A stretch of 64,000 bases of DNA from Pseudomonas asturiensis (GCF_900143095.1 NZ_FRDA01000010.1:1-64000), one strand, 5' to 3'; counted from the stretch's first letter, positions 51,108 through 60,201 are shown. The notes: generated by a model from the sequence alone, not told the origin. A program made the numbers and translations.

Positions 51108-52073
51108 ATGCGCACTGTTAATTTGCGTCGAGGTCTGGCTGCTCTGTTGGCTGCTGCGGTTACGATCGGTGCCTTGAGCCAGGCTCAGGCCGAGGACCTG
51201 CGTATCGGTTATCAGAAATACGGCACGCTGGTGCTGCTCAAGGCCAAGGGCTCGCTGGAGAAACGTCTGGCCGAGCAGGGCGTCAAGGTGCAGTGGACAG
51301 AATTTCCCGGTGGCCCGCAGTTGCTCGAAGGCCTGAACGTCGGCTCGATCGACTTTGGTGTCACTGGTGAAACGCCTCCAGTGTTCGCCCAGGCGGCCGG
51401 TGCCGATCTGCTCTACGTCGCTTACGAGCCGCCGGCGCCGACCAGTGAAGCGATTCTGGTGCCCAAGGATTCTGCAATCACCTCGGTCAAGGACCTCAAA
51501 GGCAAAAAGGTCGTCCTTAACAAAGGTTCCAACGTGCATTACCTGCTGGTGCGCGCACTGGAAGATGCGGGCCTGAAGTATTCCGATATTCAGACCGTGT
51601 TCCTGCCGCCCGCCGATGCGCGTGCCGCCTTCGAGCGTGGCAGTGTCGATGCGTGGGTCATCTGGGACCCTTACCAGGCCGCCGCCGAGAAACAACTGCA
51701 GGCGCGCACGCTCAAAGACGGATCCGGCATTGTCGACAACCATCAGTTCTATCTGGCGACCAAGCCCTACGCGCAGAAAAACCCGAAAGTGATTCAGGCG
51801 CTGATCGAAGAGGTGCGCGCGGTGGGTGAATGGTCCAAAGCCAACCCTGAGGAAGTCACTAAACAGGTCGCGCCTTTGCTGGGTCTGCCAGCCGACATCA
51901 CACTGACTTCGGTCAAGCGTCAGGGCTACGGCGCGTTGTTCATCACGCCGCCGGTGGTGGCAGCTCAACAGAAGATCGCCGACACCTTCTACCAGCTCAA
52001 ATTGATCCCCAAGCCGCTCAGCATTGCTGACGTGGTCTGGACGCCACCTGCTGCTGTTGCTCAAGCACAGTGA
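51108..52073 (+). CDS. ssuA: sulfonate ABC transporter periplasmic binding protein
   Basis: A 321-aa binding protein with a signal peptide (ends AQA, about residue 28). The mature part EDLRIGYQKYGTLVLLKAKGSLE and LNVGSIDFGVTGETPPVFAQAAG are typical of SsuA, which binds aliphatic sulfonates. It is the first gene of a rightward operon ssuA-ssuC-ssuB-ssuF. Strongly AT-rich DNA (50970-51060) upstream is probably the sulfur-regulated promoter. Confidence 0.92.
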   Translation: MRTVNLRRGLAALLAAAVTIGALSQAQAEDLRIGYQKYGTLVLLKAKGSLEKRLAEQGVKVQWTEFPGGPQLLEGLNVGSIDFGVTGETPPVFAQAAGADLLYVAYEPPAPTSEAILVPKDSAITSVKDLKGKKVVLNKGSNVHYLLVRALEDAGLKYSDIQTVFLPPADARAAFERGSVDAWVIWDPYQAAAEKQLQARTLKDGSGIVDNHQFYLATKPYAQKNPKVIQALIEEVRAVGEWSKANPEEVTKQVAPLLGLPADITLTSVKRQGYGALFITPPVVAAQQKIADTFYQLKLIPKPLSIADVVWTPPAAVAQAQ

Positions 52074-52101
52074 TCGACAGGCCCTTCGAGGAGACCACTC
52101 C

Positions 52102-52899
52102 ATGAGCCTAAGTGCTTCGCAACGCATCACCCATCGGCTGGCACCCTGGGCTTTGCCTGTCCTGCTGCTGGCGGTCTGGCAGTTGTCGGTCAGCGCAGGC
52201 TGGCTGTCGACCCGCATTCTTCCGGCGCCGAGCGCGGTCATCGAGGCGGGCGTCCAGTTGATTGCCAGTGGCGAGATCTGGACCCACCTGGCGATCAGCG
52301 GCTGGCGCGCCGGTATCGGTTTTGCCATCGGGGGTGGCATCGGTCTGGCGCTGGGTTTCATTACCGGCCTGAGCAAATGGGGCGAGCGCCTGCTGGACAG
52401 TTCGGTGCAGATGATTCGCAACGTGCCGCACCTTGCGCTCATTCCGCTGGTGATTCTGTGGTTCGGCATCGATGAAACCGCCAAGATCTTTCTGGTGGCG
52501 CTGGGCACCCTGTTCCCGATCTACCTGAACACGTACCACGGCATCCGCAACATCGACCCGGCGCTGGTGGAAATGTCGCGCAGCTACGGGCTGTCCGGCT
52601 TCAGCCTGTTTCGCCATGTGATTCTTCCAGGCGCCATGCCCTCGATTCTGGTGGGTGTGCGCTTCGCGCTGGGCTTTATGTGGTTGACGCTGATCGTGGC
52701 GGAAACTATCTCGGCCAGCTCCGGCATCGGCTATCTGGCGATGAATGCCCGTGAGTTTCTGCAAACCGACATCGTGGTGCTGGCGATCGTCCTGTACGCC
52801 GTGCTCGGCAAACTGGCCGACCTGGCCGCGCGAGGTCTGGAACGGGTCTGCCTGCGCTGGCACCCGGCTTATCAAGTCAGTAAAGGCGGTGCCGCATGA
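52102..52899 (+). CDS. ssuC: sulfonate ABC transporter permease
   Basis: A 265-aa inner-membrane permease. The ATG at 52102 (GAGGAG about 7 nt upstream) begins MSLSASQRITHRLAPW; the EAA loop is LVEMSRSYGLSGFSLFRHVILPGAMPSIL near 155-183. It starts 28 bases after ssuA, where ssuD (the FMNH2-dependent monooxygenase) usually lies. It overlaps ssuB by 4 bases. Confidence 0.93.
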   Translation: MSLSASQRITHRLAPWALPVLLLAVWQLSVSAGWLSTRILPAPSAVIEAGVQLIASGEIWTHLAISGWRAGIGFAIGGGIGLALGFITGLSKWGERLLDSSVQMIRNVPHLALIPLVILWFGIDETAKIFLVALGTLFPIYLNTYHGIRNIDPALVEMSRSYGLSGFSLFRHVILPGAMPSILVGVRFALGFMWLTLIVAETISASSGIGYLAMNAREFLQTDIVVLAIVLYAVLGKLADLAARGLERVCLRWHPAYQVSKGGAA

Positions 52900-53708
52900 G
52901 CAATCTGAAACAACAACCGGCGCACCTGCTTCGAGGCATTCCGCTGGCGATCCAGAACCTGAAAAAAACATTTGGCTCGCGCGAAGTGCTCAAGGACATT
53001 GACCTGCACATCCCGGCCGGGCAATTCGTGGCGGTCGTGGGGCGCAGCGGCTGCGGCAAAAGCACCTTGCTGCGTTTGCTGGCCGGGCTCGACAGCCCGA
53101 CCCAGGGCGAGTTGCTGGCCGGTTCTGCACCCCTTGGCGATGCCCGCGAAGACACCCGTCTGATGTTTCAGGAAGCCCGCCTGCTGCCGTGGAAAAAGAT
53201 CATCGACAACGTCGGGCTCGGCCTGAGCGGCGACTGGCGCGGGCAGGCTCTCGAAGCCCTTGAGGCGGTTGGCCTGGCCGAGCGCGCCGATGAGTGGCCG
53301 GCAGCCTTGTCGGGCGGTCAGAAGCAGCGTGTTGCACTGGCACGGGCCTTGATCCACAAGCCGCGCCTGCTGTTGCTCGACGAGCCCCTCGGCGCGCTGG
53401 ACGCGCTGACGCGTATCGAAATGCAGCAATTGATCGAAAAACTGTGGCACCAGTATGGCTTCACCGTGCTGCTGGTGACCCACGATGTCAGTGAAGCCGT
53501 TGCTATCGCCGACCGCGTGATTCTGATCGAAGAAGGGCGTATCGGCCTCGACCTGACGGTCGATCTGCCCCGTCCCAGAGCCCGTGGCTCGCATCGTTTA
53601 GCTGCACTTGAAACCCAGGTGCTCAATCAGGTACTGGCCGTTCCCGGTTCACCGCCTGAGCCCGAACCCTCTTCACCACTGCCCACGCAATTGCGCTGGG
53701 CCACTTAA
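52896..53708 (+). CDS. ssuB: sulfonate ABC transporter ATP-binding protein
   Basis: A 270-aa ATPase. Walker A GRSGCGKSTLL near 49-59, signature LSGGQKQRVALARAL near 138-152, Walker B LLLLDEPLGALDALTR near 158-173, switch THDVSEAV. The C-terminal tail is Pro-rich (PGSPPEPEPSSPLP), typical of SsuB of pseudomonads. It overlaps ssuC by 4 bases. Confidence 0.93.
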   Translation: MSNLKQQPAHLLRGIPLAIQNLKKTFGSREVLKDIDLHIPAGQFVAVVGRSGCGKSTLLRLLAGLDSPTQGELLAGSAPLGDAREDTRLMFQEARLLPWKKIIDNVGLGLSGDWRGQALEALEAVGLAERADEWPAALSGGQKQRVALARALIHKPRLLLLDEPLGALDALTRIEMQQLIEKLWHQYGFTVLLVTHDVSEAVAIADRVILIEEGRIGLDLTVDLPRPRARGSHRLAALETQVLNQVLAVPGSPPEPEPSSPLPTQLRWAT

Positions 53709-53735
53709 CCCCGATCCCCCAAAGGAAGACCTGCC

Positions 53736-53951
53736 ATGACTATCAAAGCCATCAACGTTCGTAACCAGTTCAAAGGCACCATCAAGGAAATCGTCCACGG
53801 TGATGTGTTGTCCGAAATCGACGTGCAGACTGCGTCCGGCGTCGTGACATCCGTGATCACTACCCGTTCGGTCAAGGAACTGGAACTGGTTGTGGGCAGC
53901 GAAGTGATTGCCTTCGTCAAATCCACCGAGGTCTCGATCGCCAAGCTGTGA
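53736..53951 (+). CDS. ssuF: molybdopterin-binding-like (TOBE) protein SsuF
   Basis: A 71-aa single TOBE/Mop domain: MTIKAINVRNQFKGTIKEIV, then VVTSVITTRSVKELELVVGSEVIAFVKSTEVSIAKL. In P. putida SsuF is needed for growth on aromatic sulfonates and sulfate esters, and binds oxyanions in related proteins. It is the last ssu gene, 27 bases after ssuB, and is followed by a terminator. Confidence 0.9.
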   Translation: MTIKAINVRNQFKGTIKEIVHGDVLSEIDVQTASGVVTSVITTRSVKELELVVGSEVIAFVKSTEVSIAKL

Positions 53952-53968
53952 TCAGGCTTCAACACCCG

Positions 53969-54002
53969 ACCCCGAACGGTGACGACCCTTCGGGGTTTTT
54001 TT
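53969..54002 (+). terminator. rho-independent terminator of the ssu operon
   Basis: ACCCCGAA, 12-base loop, TTCGGGGT followed by TTTTTT, 17 bases after ssuF. Confidence 0.8.
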
Positions 54003-54084
54003 CGTCCGGGCTAGCAGTTCTGTCAGGTACGGTTCGAGCCAGGATTGCGGGATGCTGGTGATCCATTCTTCTGGAGGGCCGGAC

Positions 54085-55191
54085 ATGGGCTTTTCAGCGC
54101 AGACCGCACTTTGCCGCTATCGCTATGACGCGCTGGATCGACTCACCGCCAGCGCCCCCGCGACAGATACAGAGGTGCAGTGGTTCTATCAGAAGAACCG
54201 TTTGGCGATTGAAATTCAGGGCGATGTGCAGCGTCGTCTTGTCCAGCACGAAGCTGTGTTGCTGGCTCAAAAGCAGCGTGCGCAAGGCGAGGCCTCTACC
54301 AACATGCTGGCGACGGATCAACACCGCTCCGTGCTCCAGAGGCTGTTGGGTGCCGGGCTGGAATCGCTGGCGTACACGCCTTACGGGCATCACCCCGTCG
54401 AGAGCGACCAGACCTTTGTGCCGGGCTTCAATGGCGAACCGTGCGACCCGGTGACCGGGCATTACCTGTTGGGCAATGGTTACCGCGCGTTCAATCCGGT
54501 GTTGATGCGGTTCAACAGCCCCGACAGTTTGAGTCCGTTTGAGGACGGAGGGTTGAATGCGTATGCGTATTGCGAGGGTGATCCGGTTAATTTTGATGAC
54601 CCGACAGGGCATATGCTCGGGTATTCAGCATTACTTAAGATGCAGCCTGCCAAGCGCGCAATGGTTTTTGGGGCTGAACATTCTTCGCTGCCAAGAGTGA
54701 TGGGGTCATTACCTGCAGGGCACGCCGTTCCCGGAGTGGGCAACGGGGTTCCCGTTTCATCAACGGTTGCCAGTACAGCCTCTGTTGCCTCGCGATCACC
54801 CACTCAGCCAATACCGTCTTCCGAAGTCAATGTAACCTCGCCTTCTGTTGCGAAACCAGGCCGGTCCAGAAAGCGCAATGCGCTACGGGATGATGGAGCC
54901 GCCAAGGTCAAAAAAGCAAAAAGGGAATATGAGTCTGCAATGGAAAGTTTTGCTGTTACCAACAGTTTGCTTGGGGCAGATCCTTATCTGCTCGGACGAC
55001 TCGATGCCCGAGCAACGCTTCGGGAGGCCGCATACAGAAAACTGAATAACGAATATATGGATGCAAATCGGTCAAAGCCAGGCTTCAGCCAAGCAGCGTT
55101 TGATGAGAATCGGACTTTGCTGAACGCTGCGAACAGAAGGATAGAAACTTATGCCCAGACGTCTAGTGAAGTGGCCACCATTCGTCAATAA
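54085..55191 (+). CDS. orphan Rhs-core protein with variable C-terminus
   Basis: A 368-aa protein from the ATG at 54085 (TGGAGGG about 10 nt upstream). The first ~175 residues are the end of an Rhs shell: LCRYRYDALDRLTAS, YTPYGHH and the core signature GFNGEPCDPVTGHYLLGNGYRAFNPVLMRFNSPD..NFDDPTGH. The remaining ~190 residues are AT-richer and unlike any toxin I know, with a Ser/Thr/Val/Pro linker and a basic cluster PGRSRKRN..KVKKAKR at 258-280. There is no long Rhs repeat domain, secretion domain or adjacent immunity gene on this strand. Such short Rhs tips are common in Pseudomonas; a toxin or secreted role is inferred. Confidence 0.8.
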   Translation: MGFSAQTALCRYRYDALDRLTASAPATDTEVQWFYQKNRLAIEIQGDVQRRLVQHEAVLLAQKQRAQGEASTNMLATDQHRSVLQRLLGAGLESLAYTPYGHHPVESDQTFVPGFNGEPCDPVTGHYLLGNGYRAFNPVLMRFNSPDSLSPFEDGGLNAYAYCEGDPVNFDDPTGHMLGYSALLKMQPAKRAMVFGAEHSSLPRVMGSLPAGHAVPGVGNGVPVSSTVASTASVASRSPTQPIPSSEVNVTSPSVAKPGRSRKRNALRDDGAAKVKKAKREYESAMESFAVTNSLLGADPYLLGRLDARATLREAAYRKLNNEYMDANRSKPGFSQAAFDENRTLLNAANRRIETYAQTSSEVATIRQ

Positions 55192-55197
55192 GGGCTC

Positions 55198-55830
55198 TCA
55201 AACAGATCTCTTCGGCAAATAAACCGGCAAGTACAACCCCACATACGCATCAAACACCCGCATCCCTTCCACCGCCATGCGCGGGGTAATCTCACCGTGC
55301 AGTTGCACCGACCGGGCATACACCCGGTCGCCTAGCTCCATGGCCAGCGCGAACACGTCCACGTCGTCCGGCAGCGCGGGCAGGTGGAAGTGGCGGTTGA
55401 ACACCTCGAGCATCAAGTGGCCCAGTTCAATGTCGTGCTGACGGTCCGCCTGATTGATCTCGGTCAGGCCGTGCTGCGCCAGGATCAACTGGCGTGCGGC
55501 GGCGTCGGCGTTGTAGATGTCCAGCATGCGCATCTCCACCACCCGCGACAGGTCTCGCCAGTTGTCGAGCGAATCATGTTCGATAGGGGCTTGCAGGGAG
55601 GCGCGAAAGGCTGCATGGATGTCTGCCGTCAGGGCTTCAAGCAACGCCGGTACGCTGGCGAAGAAGTGATAGACCGAGGACGGCGGAATACCCGCACGCT
55701 CCGCCACGCTGTAAATCGACAGGCTGGCCACTCCTTCCGACGCCAGCAACGTACGGGCCGCGTCCAGAATCGAGTCGATCCTGGCCTGGCTGCGTGCTCG
55801 GGGTTTGCGCGGGGCGGCGGTACGGGTCAT
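55198..55830 (-). CDS. TetR-family transcriptional regulator
   Basis: A 210-aa repressor. The N-terminal HTH is ILDAARTLLASEGVASLSIYSVAERAGIPPSSVYHFFASVPALL (about 20-63). The C-terminal part (about 80-205) is a ligand-binding helical domain. It starts at 55830 and is followed on its own strand only by the convergent Rhs gene. The upstream gene on the same strand is a hydroxyacid reductase, and gabT lies further upstream, so it may control them, but no operator could be defined. Confidence 0.88.
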   Translation of the reverse strand: MTRTAAPRKPRARSQARIDSILDAARTLLASEGVASLSIYSVAERAGIPPSSVYHFFASVPALLEALTADIHAAFRASLQAPIEHDSLDNWRDLSRVVEMRMLDIYNADAAARQLILAQHGLTEINQADRQHDIELGHLMLEVFNRHFHLPALPDDVDVFALAMELGDRVYARSVQLHGEITPRMAVEGMRVFDAYVGLYLPVYLPKRSV

Positions 55831-55907
55831 GACAAGGCTCTCGGTTGAACGAGCGCCATTGTAAGACAAACCCTTCATGCCTGTCGGTAAGCGAAGCGGC
55901 TCGTGGT

Positions 55908-56840
55908 TCAGTAACCCTGGCCGCGATCCACCTGACCCTTCATGACTTCGCCACGCTCGAAGCGTCGAATATTGTCCAGCAGCCCCGGGAACGCGCTTTC
56001 CGGCTGGGTCATGGCCGCCACGTGTGGCGTCAGCAAAATGTTCGGGTGTGCCCAGAACGGATGATCGGCCGGTGCTGGTTCCTGTTGCAACACGTCCAGC
56101 ACCGCAGCGCTGAGCTGGCCGCTGTCCAGCGCCGCCAACAGATCCTGTTCCACCAGATGCCCGCCACGGCCCATGTTGATCAGCGCGGCACCGGGAGGCA
56201 ATTGCTCGAACAGCGTGCCATTGAGGATGCCTTCGGTTTGTCCGGTCAACGGCAGTACGCACAGCAGAATGTCGCACTGGCCGAGAAAGGCTGGCAGTTG
56301 CGCTTCGCCTGCGTGGCAGGTCACGCCCTCGACGTGATGTTCACTGCGCGCCCAGCCTGACAGCTTGAAACCGAATGGTTTCAGCGCCGACAGAATCTGC
56401 TGCGCTTGCAGGCCCAGGCCCATCACACCCACCCGACGTTGGTGAGCAGGCGTCAGTGGATGTGCCTTCCAGCGTCCTTCTACCTGCTGTTGCCGATAGC
56501 GCAGCATGTCGCGATGCAGGCTCAGCACCGCGAAGGTCGCGTATTCGCACATCCCCCGGCCAATGCCCGGATCAAGCAGACGCGCGACAGGCAACGATGC
56601 CGGAATGCGGCTCAGGTCCAGTTGATCGACACCCGCCGACAGGGCGAACAGCACCTTCAGATTCGGCAGTAACGTCTGCAGATCATCCGGTGCCAGCCAG
56701 GCGCCCAGATAGTGAACGTCGTCCGGATTACCGATGTGTGGCCATTCCCGCCATTCGATGTCTGGCGCGTGCTCGGCGAACAGCACTCGCCAGCGTTCGG
56801 CGCGTGCAGGATCGGCTTTGTAGAGGAAGGCGGGCATGGG
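55908..56840 (-). CDS. ghrA: glyoxylate/hydroxypyruvate reductase, GhrA type
   Basis: A 310-aa NAD(P)H-dependent 2-hydroxyacid dehydrogenase. The dinucleotide site is VGVMGLGLQAQQILSAL (a Gly-x-Gly-x-x-Ala/Gln variant). Catalytic motifs LINMGRGGHLVEQDLLAAL (Arg) and the His in PHVAAMT are intact. The start at 56840 gives MPAFLYKADPARAERW, with AGGAA upstream. It reduces glyoxylate and hydroxypyruvate. It lies 78 bases upstream of the tetR gene on the same strand. Confidence 0.87.
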   Translation of the reverse strand, partial: PMPAFLYKADPARAERWRVLFAEHAPDIEWREWPHIGNPDDVHYLGAWLAPDDLQTLLPNLKVLFALSAGVDQLDLSRIPASLPVARLLDPGIGRGMCEYATFAVLSLHRDMLRYRQQQVEGRWKAHPLTPAHQRRVGVMGLGLQAQQILSALKPFGFKLSGWARSEHHVEGVTCHAGEAQLPAFLGQCDILLCVLPLTGQTEGILNGTLFEQLPPGAALINMGRGGHLVEQDLLAALDSGQLSAAVLDVLQQEPAPADHPFWAHPNILLTPHVAAMTQPESAFPGLLDNIRRFERGEVMKGQVDRGQGY

Positions 56841-57118
56841 CTTTTCCTGAGTATGAAAGTGGGGCTCCATCTTGCCGCAAGTACGAAGCACGATCTGTTG
56901 AAAGGTCTATTCCCAAGCACGCTACGCGCTGAAAAAGAGCGTTTTGCGGCAGATTAACCGGCCTTCGGCGGCTTGAAGGAATCTGCCGTTTGCGAGGCAA
57001 AAAACAGTGGATATGGACGTCTGGGCGGTCAAGTTCGGCTTAGATCGTTTCGCCGAACGCTTAATCTGAACACCATCGCAGCCACCTGCCGGTTGCCTGG
57101 CTCACTATAGGTAAAACC

Positions 57119-58423
57119 ATGAACAGCAAAATCGATGAAACACCTCATCTGCTGCATCAGCGCGATCAATTCGTGCCGCGCGGCATTGTCACGGCCCATC
57201 CACTGGTCATCGACCGTGCGCAGGGTTCCGAGTTGTGGGACGTCGATGGCAAGCGTTATCTGGATTTCGTGGGCGGCATCGGCGTGCTGAACATCGGCCA
57301 CAACCACCCGAACGTGGTCAAGGCCATCCAGGGGCAGTTGGAAAAAGTCACTCATGCCTGCTTTCAGGTGGTCTCCTACCAGCCTTACGTGGACCTGGCC
57401 AAACGCCTGAGTCTGCTGGTGGCCGGGCAGAGTGGCATCGATCATAAGGCCGTGTTCTTTACCTCGGGCGCCGAGGCGGTGGAAAACGCGGTGAAGATCG
57501 CCCGCGCTCACACCAATCGCCCGGCGATCATTTCTTTCCGTGGCGGCTTTCATGGCCGCACCTTGCTCGGTACGACGCTGACCGGCATGAGCCAGCCTTA
57601 CAAACAGAACTTCGGGCCGATGGCGCCCGAGGTGTTCCATACCCCGTACCCAAACGCGTATCGCGGTGTCACCAGCGAGATGGCGCTGGCCGCGCTGCAT
57701 GAGCTGCTGGCGACCCAGGTTGCTCCGGACCGTGTTGCGGCGATCATCATCGAGCCTGTACAAGGCGACGGTGGTTTTCTGACCGCGCCGGTCGAGTTCC
57801 TCAAAGCGCTGCGCGCCCTGACCGAGCAGCATGGCATCGTGCTGATTCTGGATGAAATCCAGACCGGCTTCGGTCGTACCGGCAAGTGGTTCGGTTTTGA
57901 ACACGCCGGCATCCAGCCTGACCTGGTCACCGTTGCCAAGAGCCTTGCCGGCGGCATGCCGCTGTCGGGTGTGGTCGGCCGCGCCGAGATCATGGACGCA
58001 CCACTTCCGGGCGGGCTGGGCGGCACCTATGGCGGTAATGCGCTGTCCTGCGCCGCAGCGCTGGCGGTGATCGACACCTACGAACAGGAAAATCTGCTGG
58101 CCCGTGGCGAGCAACTGGGGCAGCGCCTGCGGGCCGGACTGCTCAAGCTTAAAGAGCGCTACAGCTTTATCGGCGACGTGCGCGGCACCGGTTTCATGCT
58201 GGCTATTGAGATGGTCAAGGATGATGCCGAGCGCAGCCCCGATGCAGACCTCAATTCGAAGATCATTGATCAGGTCCGCATGGGCGGACTGCTGGTGATC
58301 AAGTGCGGCGTTTACCGCAACGTGTTGCGCTTCCTGGCACCGTTGGTGACCACCGAGCAGCAGATCGACGAAGCACTGACCATCCTCGACGCCGCTCTGG
58401 CACGAGTATTGAAATCCAACTGA
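57119..58423 (+). CDS. gabT: 4-aminobutyrate aminotransferase
   Basis: A 434-aa class III PLP aminotransferase that moves the amino group of GABA to 2-oxoglutarate. FTSGAEAVENAVKIARAHTNRPAI, SFRGGFHGRTLLGTTLTGM, LILDEIQTGFGRTGKWFGFEHAG (PLP-binding Asp) and TVAKSLAGGMPLSGVVG (PLP Lys) are present. Other pairings (5-aminovalerate, omega-amino acids) are possible within the family. It is followed by a HAD-like gene and an Lrp regulator on the same strand. Confidence 0.9.
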   Translation: MNSKIDETPHLLHQRDQFVPRGIVTAHPLVIDRAQGSELWDVDGKRYLDFVGGIGVLNIGHNHPNVVKAIQGQLEKVTHACFQVVSYQPYVDLAKRLSLLVAGQSGIDHKAVFFTSGAEAVENAVKIARAHTNRPAIISFRGGFHGRTLLGTTLTGMSQPYKQNFGPMAPEVFHTPYPNAYRGVTSEMALAALHELLATQVAPDRVAAIIIEPVQGDGGFLTAPVEFLKALRALTEQHGIVLILDEIQTGFGRTGKWFGFEHAGIQPDLVTVAKSLAGGMPLSGVVGRAEIMDAPLPGGLGGTYGGNALSCAAALAVIDTYEQENLLARGEQLGQRLRAGLLKLKERYSFIGDVRGTGFMLAIEMVKDDAERSPDADLNSKIIDQVRMGGLLVIKCGVYRNVLRFLAPLVTTEQQIDEALTILDAALARVLKSN

Positions 58424-58503
58424 GCCGGGCTCCGGTCGTGGTGTCGCAAGATGCCGCGGTCGGGCGCTGAGGTTCAACTGTTGGAAAGGAGACGTTGCCT
58501 GCC

Positions 58504-59160
58504 ATGGGGCTTATTGATTACCGCGCCTTGCTGATCGATTGTGATGAAGTGCTGGTGGATCGCGACTCCGGTGTCTGGAGCGCCTTGCAGCCGTTGCTGG
58601 ACAACGCGCCGCGCGCACCTGACAGGGACGTCGTGATGGCCGGGTTCGAAGCGGTCATCGGCACGCTCTATCCGCGCTTCGACGAGCTGGGGTTCAGTGG
58701 CCTGTTGTGTTTTGCACACCGCCACCTGGCCGAGCGGCTCGGCATCAGGACCAGTTGGGAAGAGGGCATGACCTTCGCTCGTTCGGTGCCCAACTGGACG
58801 CTGTTCGAGGACGCACCCGGTGCCATGCTTTATCTGCGCAAGTTCTACCGGTTGCTGGTGTATGCCGACCGTGACCTGCAGGACCGTGGTCTGCTCTGCG
58901 AGCGTCTGGGGCTGGAGCCCGACAGTCTGCTGTCGCTGACCACCCATCCACTGGACGATCCGCAATGGCTTGCCGAGATGGATCTGGACCCCGGCGAGAC
59001 CCTGCGGGTATCGCGTCCGCCCGCCAAAGCATTGAGCGATGGCGGTCTTTGTCTGATCCGCAGAGACCGGGCGCAACACCGCCAGCCGTGCGCGGCGGAC
59101 ATCTGCATCAGCAGCATGGCTGATCTGGTCGCTCAGCATCAGCTGTCTTTACGGCGCTGA
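58504..59160 (+). CDS. HAD-like hydrolase
   Basis: A 218-aa protein starting at ATG 58504 (AAGGAG upstream; an in-frame TTG at 58495 is also near it). Motif I is ALLIDCDEVLVD (D12xD14), and a later Asp-containing HPLDDPQW block fits HAD superfamily folds, although a clear motif II Thr and motif III Lys are not obvious. It lies between gabT and the Lrp gene and is probably co-transcribed with them. Substrate unknown. Confidence 0.65.
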   Translation: MGLIDYRALLIDCDEVLVDRDSGVWSALQPLLDNAPRAPDRDVVMAGFEAVIGTLYPRFDELGFSGLLCFAHRHLAERLGIRTSWEEGMTFARSVPNWTLFEDAPGAMLYLRKFYRLLVYADRDLQDRGLLCERLGLEPDSLLSLTTHPLDDPQWLAEMDLDPGETLRVSRPPAKALSDGGLCLIRRDRAQHRQPCAADICISSMADLVAQHQLSLRR

Positions 59161-59208
59161 TTTTGCTAGAAGGTAGGCACTGAGAACGGCACAAAACGAG
59201 GTAGGTAG

Positions 59209-59697
59209 ATGGAAGGCTTGGTCAAACTGGATCGGATTGATATCAATATCCTGGTAGAACTCCAGAAAGACGGGCGCATGACCAACGTCAGCCTCGCCGA
59301 TGCCGTCGGGCTGTCAGCAAGCCCCTGCCTGCAACGTGTCAAACGCCTGGAGTCGGCGGGCTACATCTCCAGCTACAAGGCGCACCTGAACCTGGCGAAA
59401 ATCACTGAGTCGGTCACTGTATTCACGGAAATCTCCCTCAGCGACCACAAGCGCGAAGACTTCGCCAAATTCGAAGCCAACATTCGCCATGTGGATGAGG
59501 TGCTGGAGTGTCACTTGATCAGTGGCGGCTATGACTACCTGGTGCGCTTCATGACCCGCAGCATCCAGCACTATCAGGAAGTGATCGAGGAGCTGCTGGA
59601 CAAGAACATCGGCATCTCCAAGTACTTCAGCTACATCGTCATCAAATCCCCGGTCATGAAAGACGGCGTCCCGCTGCGCAAATTATTGCGTCACTGA
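59209..59697 (+). CDS. Lrp/AsnC-family transcriptional regulator
   Basis: A 162-aa regulator with the HTH VELQKDGRMTNVSLADAVGLSASPCLQRVKRLESAGYI (about 17-53) and a RAM domain with EVLECHLISGGYDYLVRFM. It resembles the Lrp/AsnC family members that control amino acid catabolism. It follows gabT and the HAD-like gene by 48 bases, so a role in GABA or amino acid use is likely. Confidence 0.9.
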   Translation: MEGLVKLDRIDINILVELQKDGRMTNVSLADAVGLSASPCLQRVKRLESAGYISSYKAHLNLAKITESVTVFTEISLSDHKREDFAKFEANIRHVDEVLECHLISGGYDYLVRFMTRSIQHYQEVIEELLDKNIGISKYFSYIVIKSPVMKDGVPLRKLLRH

Positions 59698-59765
59698 AAG
59701 CAGACGTGACGCAACGCGCGCTGCCTCGCAGCACACACAGCCCCAGCAAGGGATGCGCGCTCAAT

Positions 59766-59870
59766 GTGGGATGCGGACCGGCTGGCGTTCCGTTTGTCCG
59801 CGAAGGCTGCGTGTCAGGCGCGACATCTCTGTCGGATGTGCTGGCCTTTTCGTGGACAAGTCCACTCCCG
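59766..59870. repeat. REP pair, one arm degenerate
   Basis: A left arm beginning GTGGGATGCGGACCGGCTGGCGTTCCG and a right arm GTGGACAAGTCCACTCCCGC. The left arm shares its unusual insert with the one near 33106, defining a subtype. Confidence 0.7.
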
Positions 59871-59949
59871 CGCCCACATCGAATGCAGTTCCGTTTGTCC
59901 GCGGAGGCTGACTTCCAGACGCAACCCTTCGACTGAACACACCGGCCCC

Positions 59950-60006
59950 TTCGCGAGCAAGCTCGCTCCCGATGGCTTTTGTGGGAGGCGGATTGCCAGC
60001 GATTCG
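59950..60006. repeat. mixed REP pair
   Basis: TTCGCGAGCAAGCTCGCTCCC and GTGGGAGGCGGATTGCCAGCG are adjacent arms of two different REP subtypes, unlike the matched pairs elsewhere. Confidence 0.68.
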
Positions 60007-60201
60007 GTTTCTCAGATGAGCTGACCTGAGATCATTGCTCGCAAGCCGTTTTTCACGGTACTTGCACACCCCTTAAATACATTTTTCCAATTACTGGCAT
60101 GGAGCTACTATCCATCGACCATTCTGGCTGGACTCTTGCTCGCAGAATTGAAAACCGACGGGGCTTCCCGTCGCCCTGGATTTTCAAAAGGAATTGCTTC
60201 G

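Larger units (their letters stand above)
59698..60201. other. spacer with compound REP elements
   Basis: About 500 bases after the Lrp gene and before the chemoreceptor. It carries a chain of REP arms of three subtypes (59766-59870, near 59885-59905, 59950-59970, 59981-60006). The last ~100 bases are AT-richer and should hold the chemoreceptor promoter. No gene is seen. Confidence 0.5.

Noticed and set aside
51090..52508. A 472-codon frame antisense to ssuA/ssuC
   Set aside because: It runs through two well-supported genes on the other strand and has no recognisable domain.
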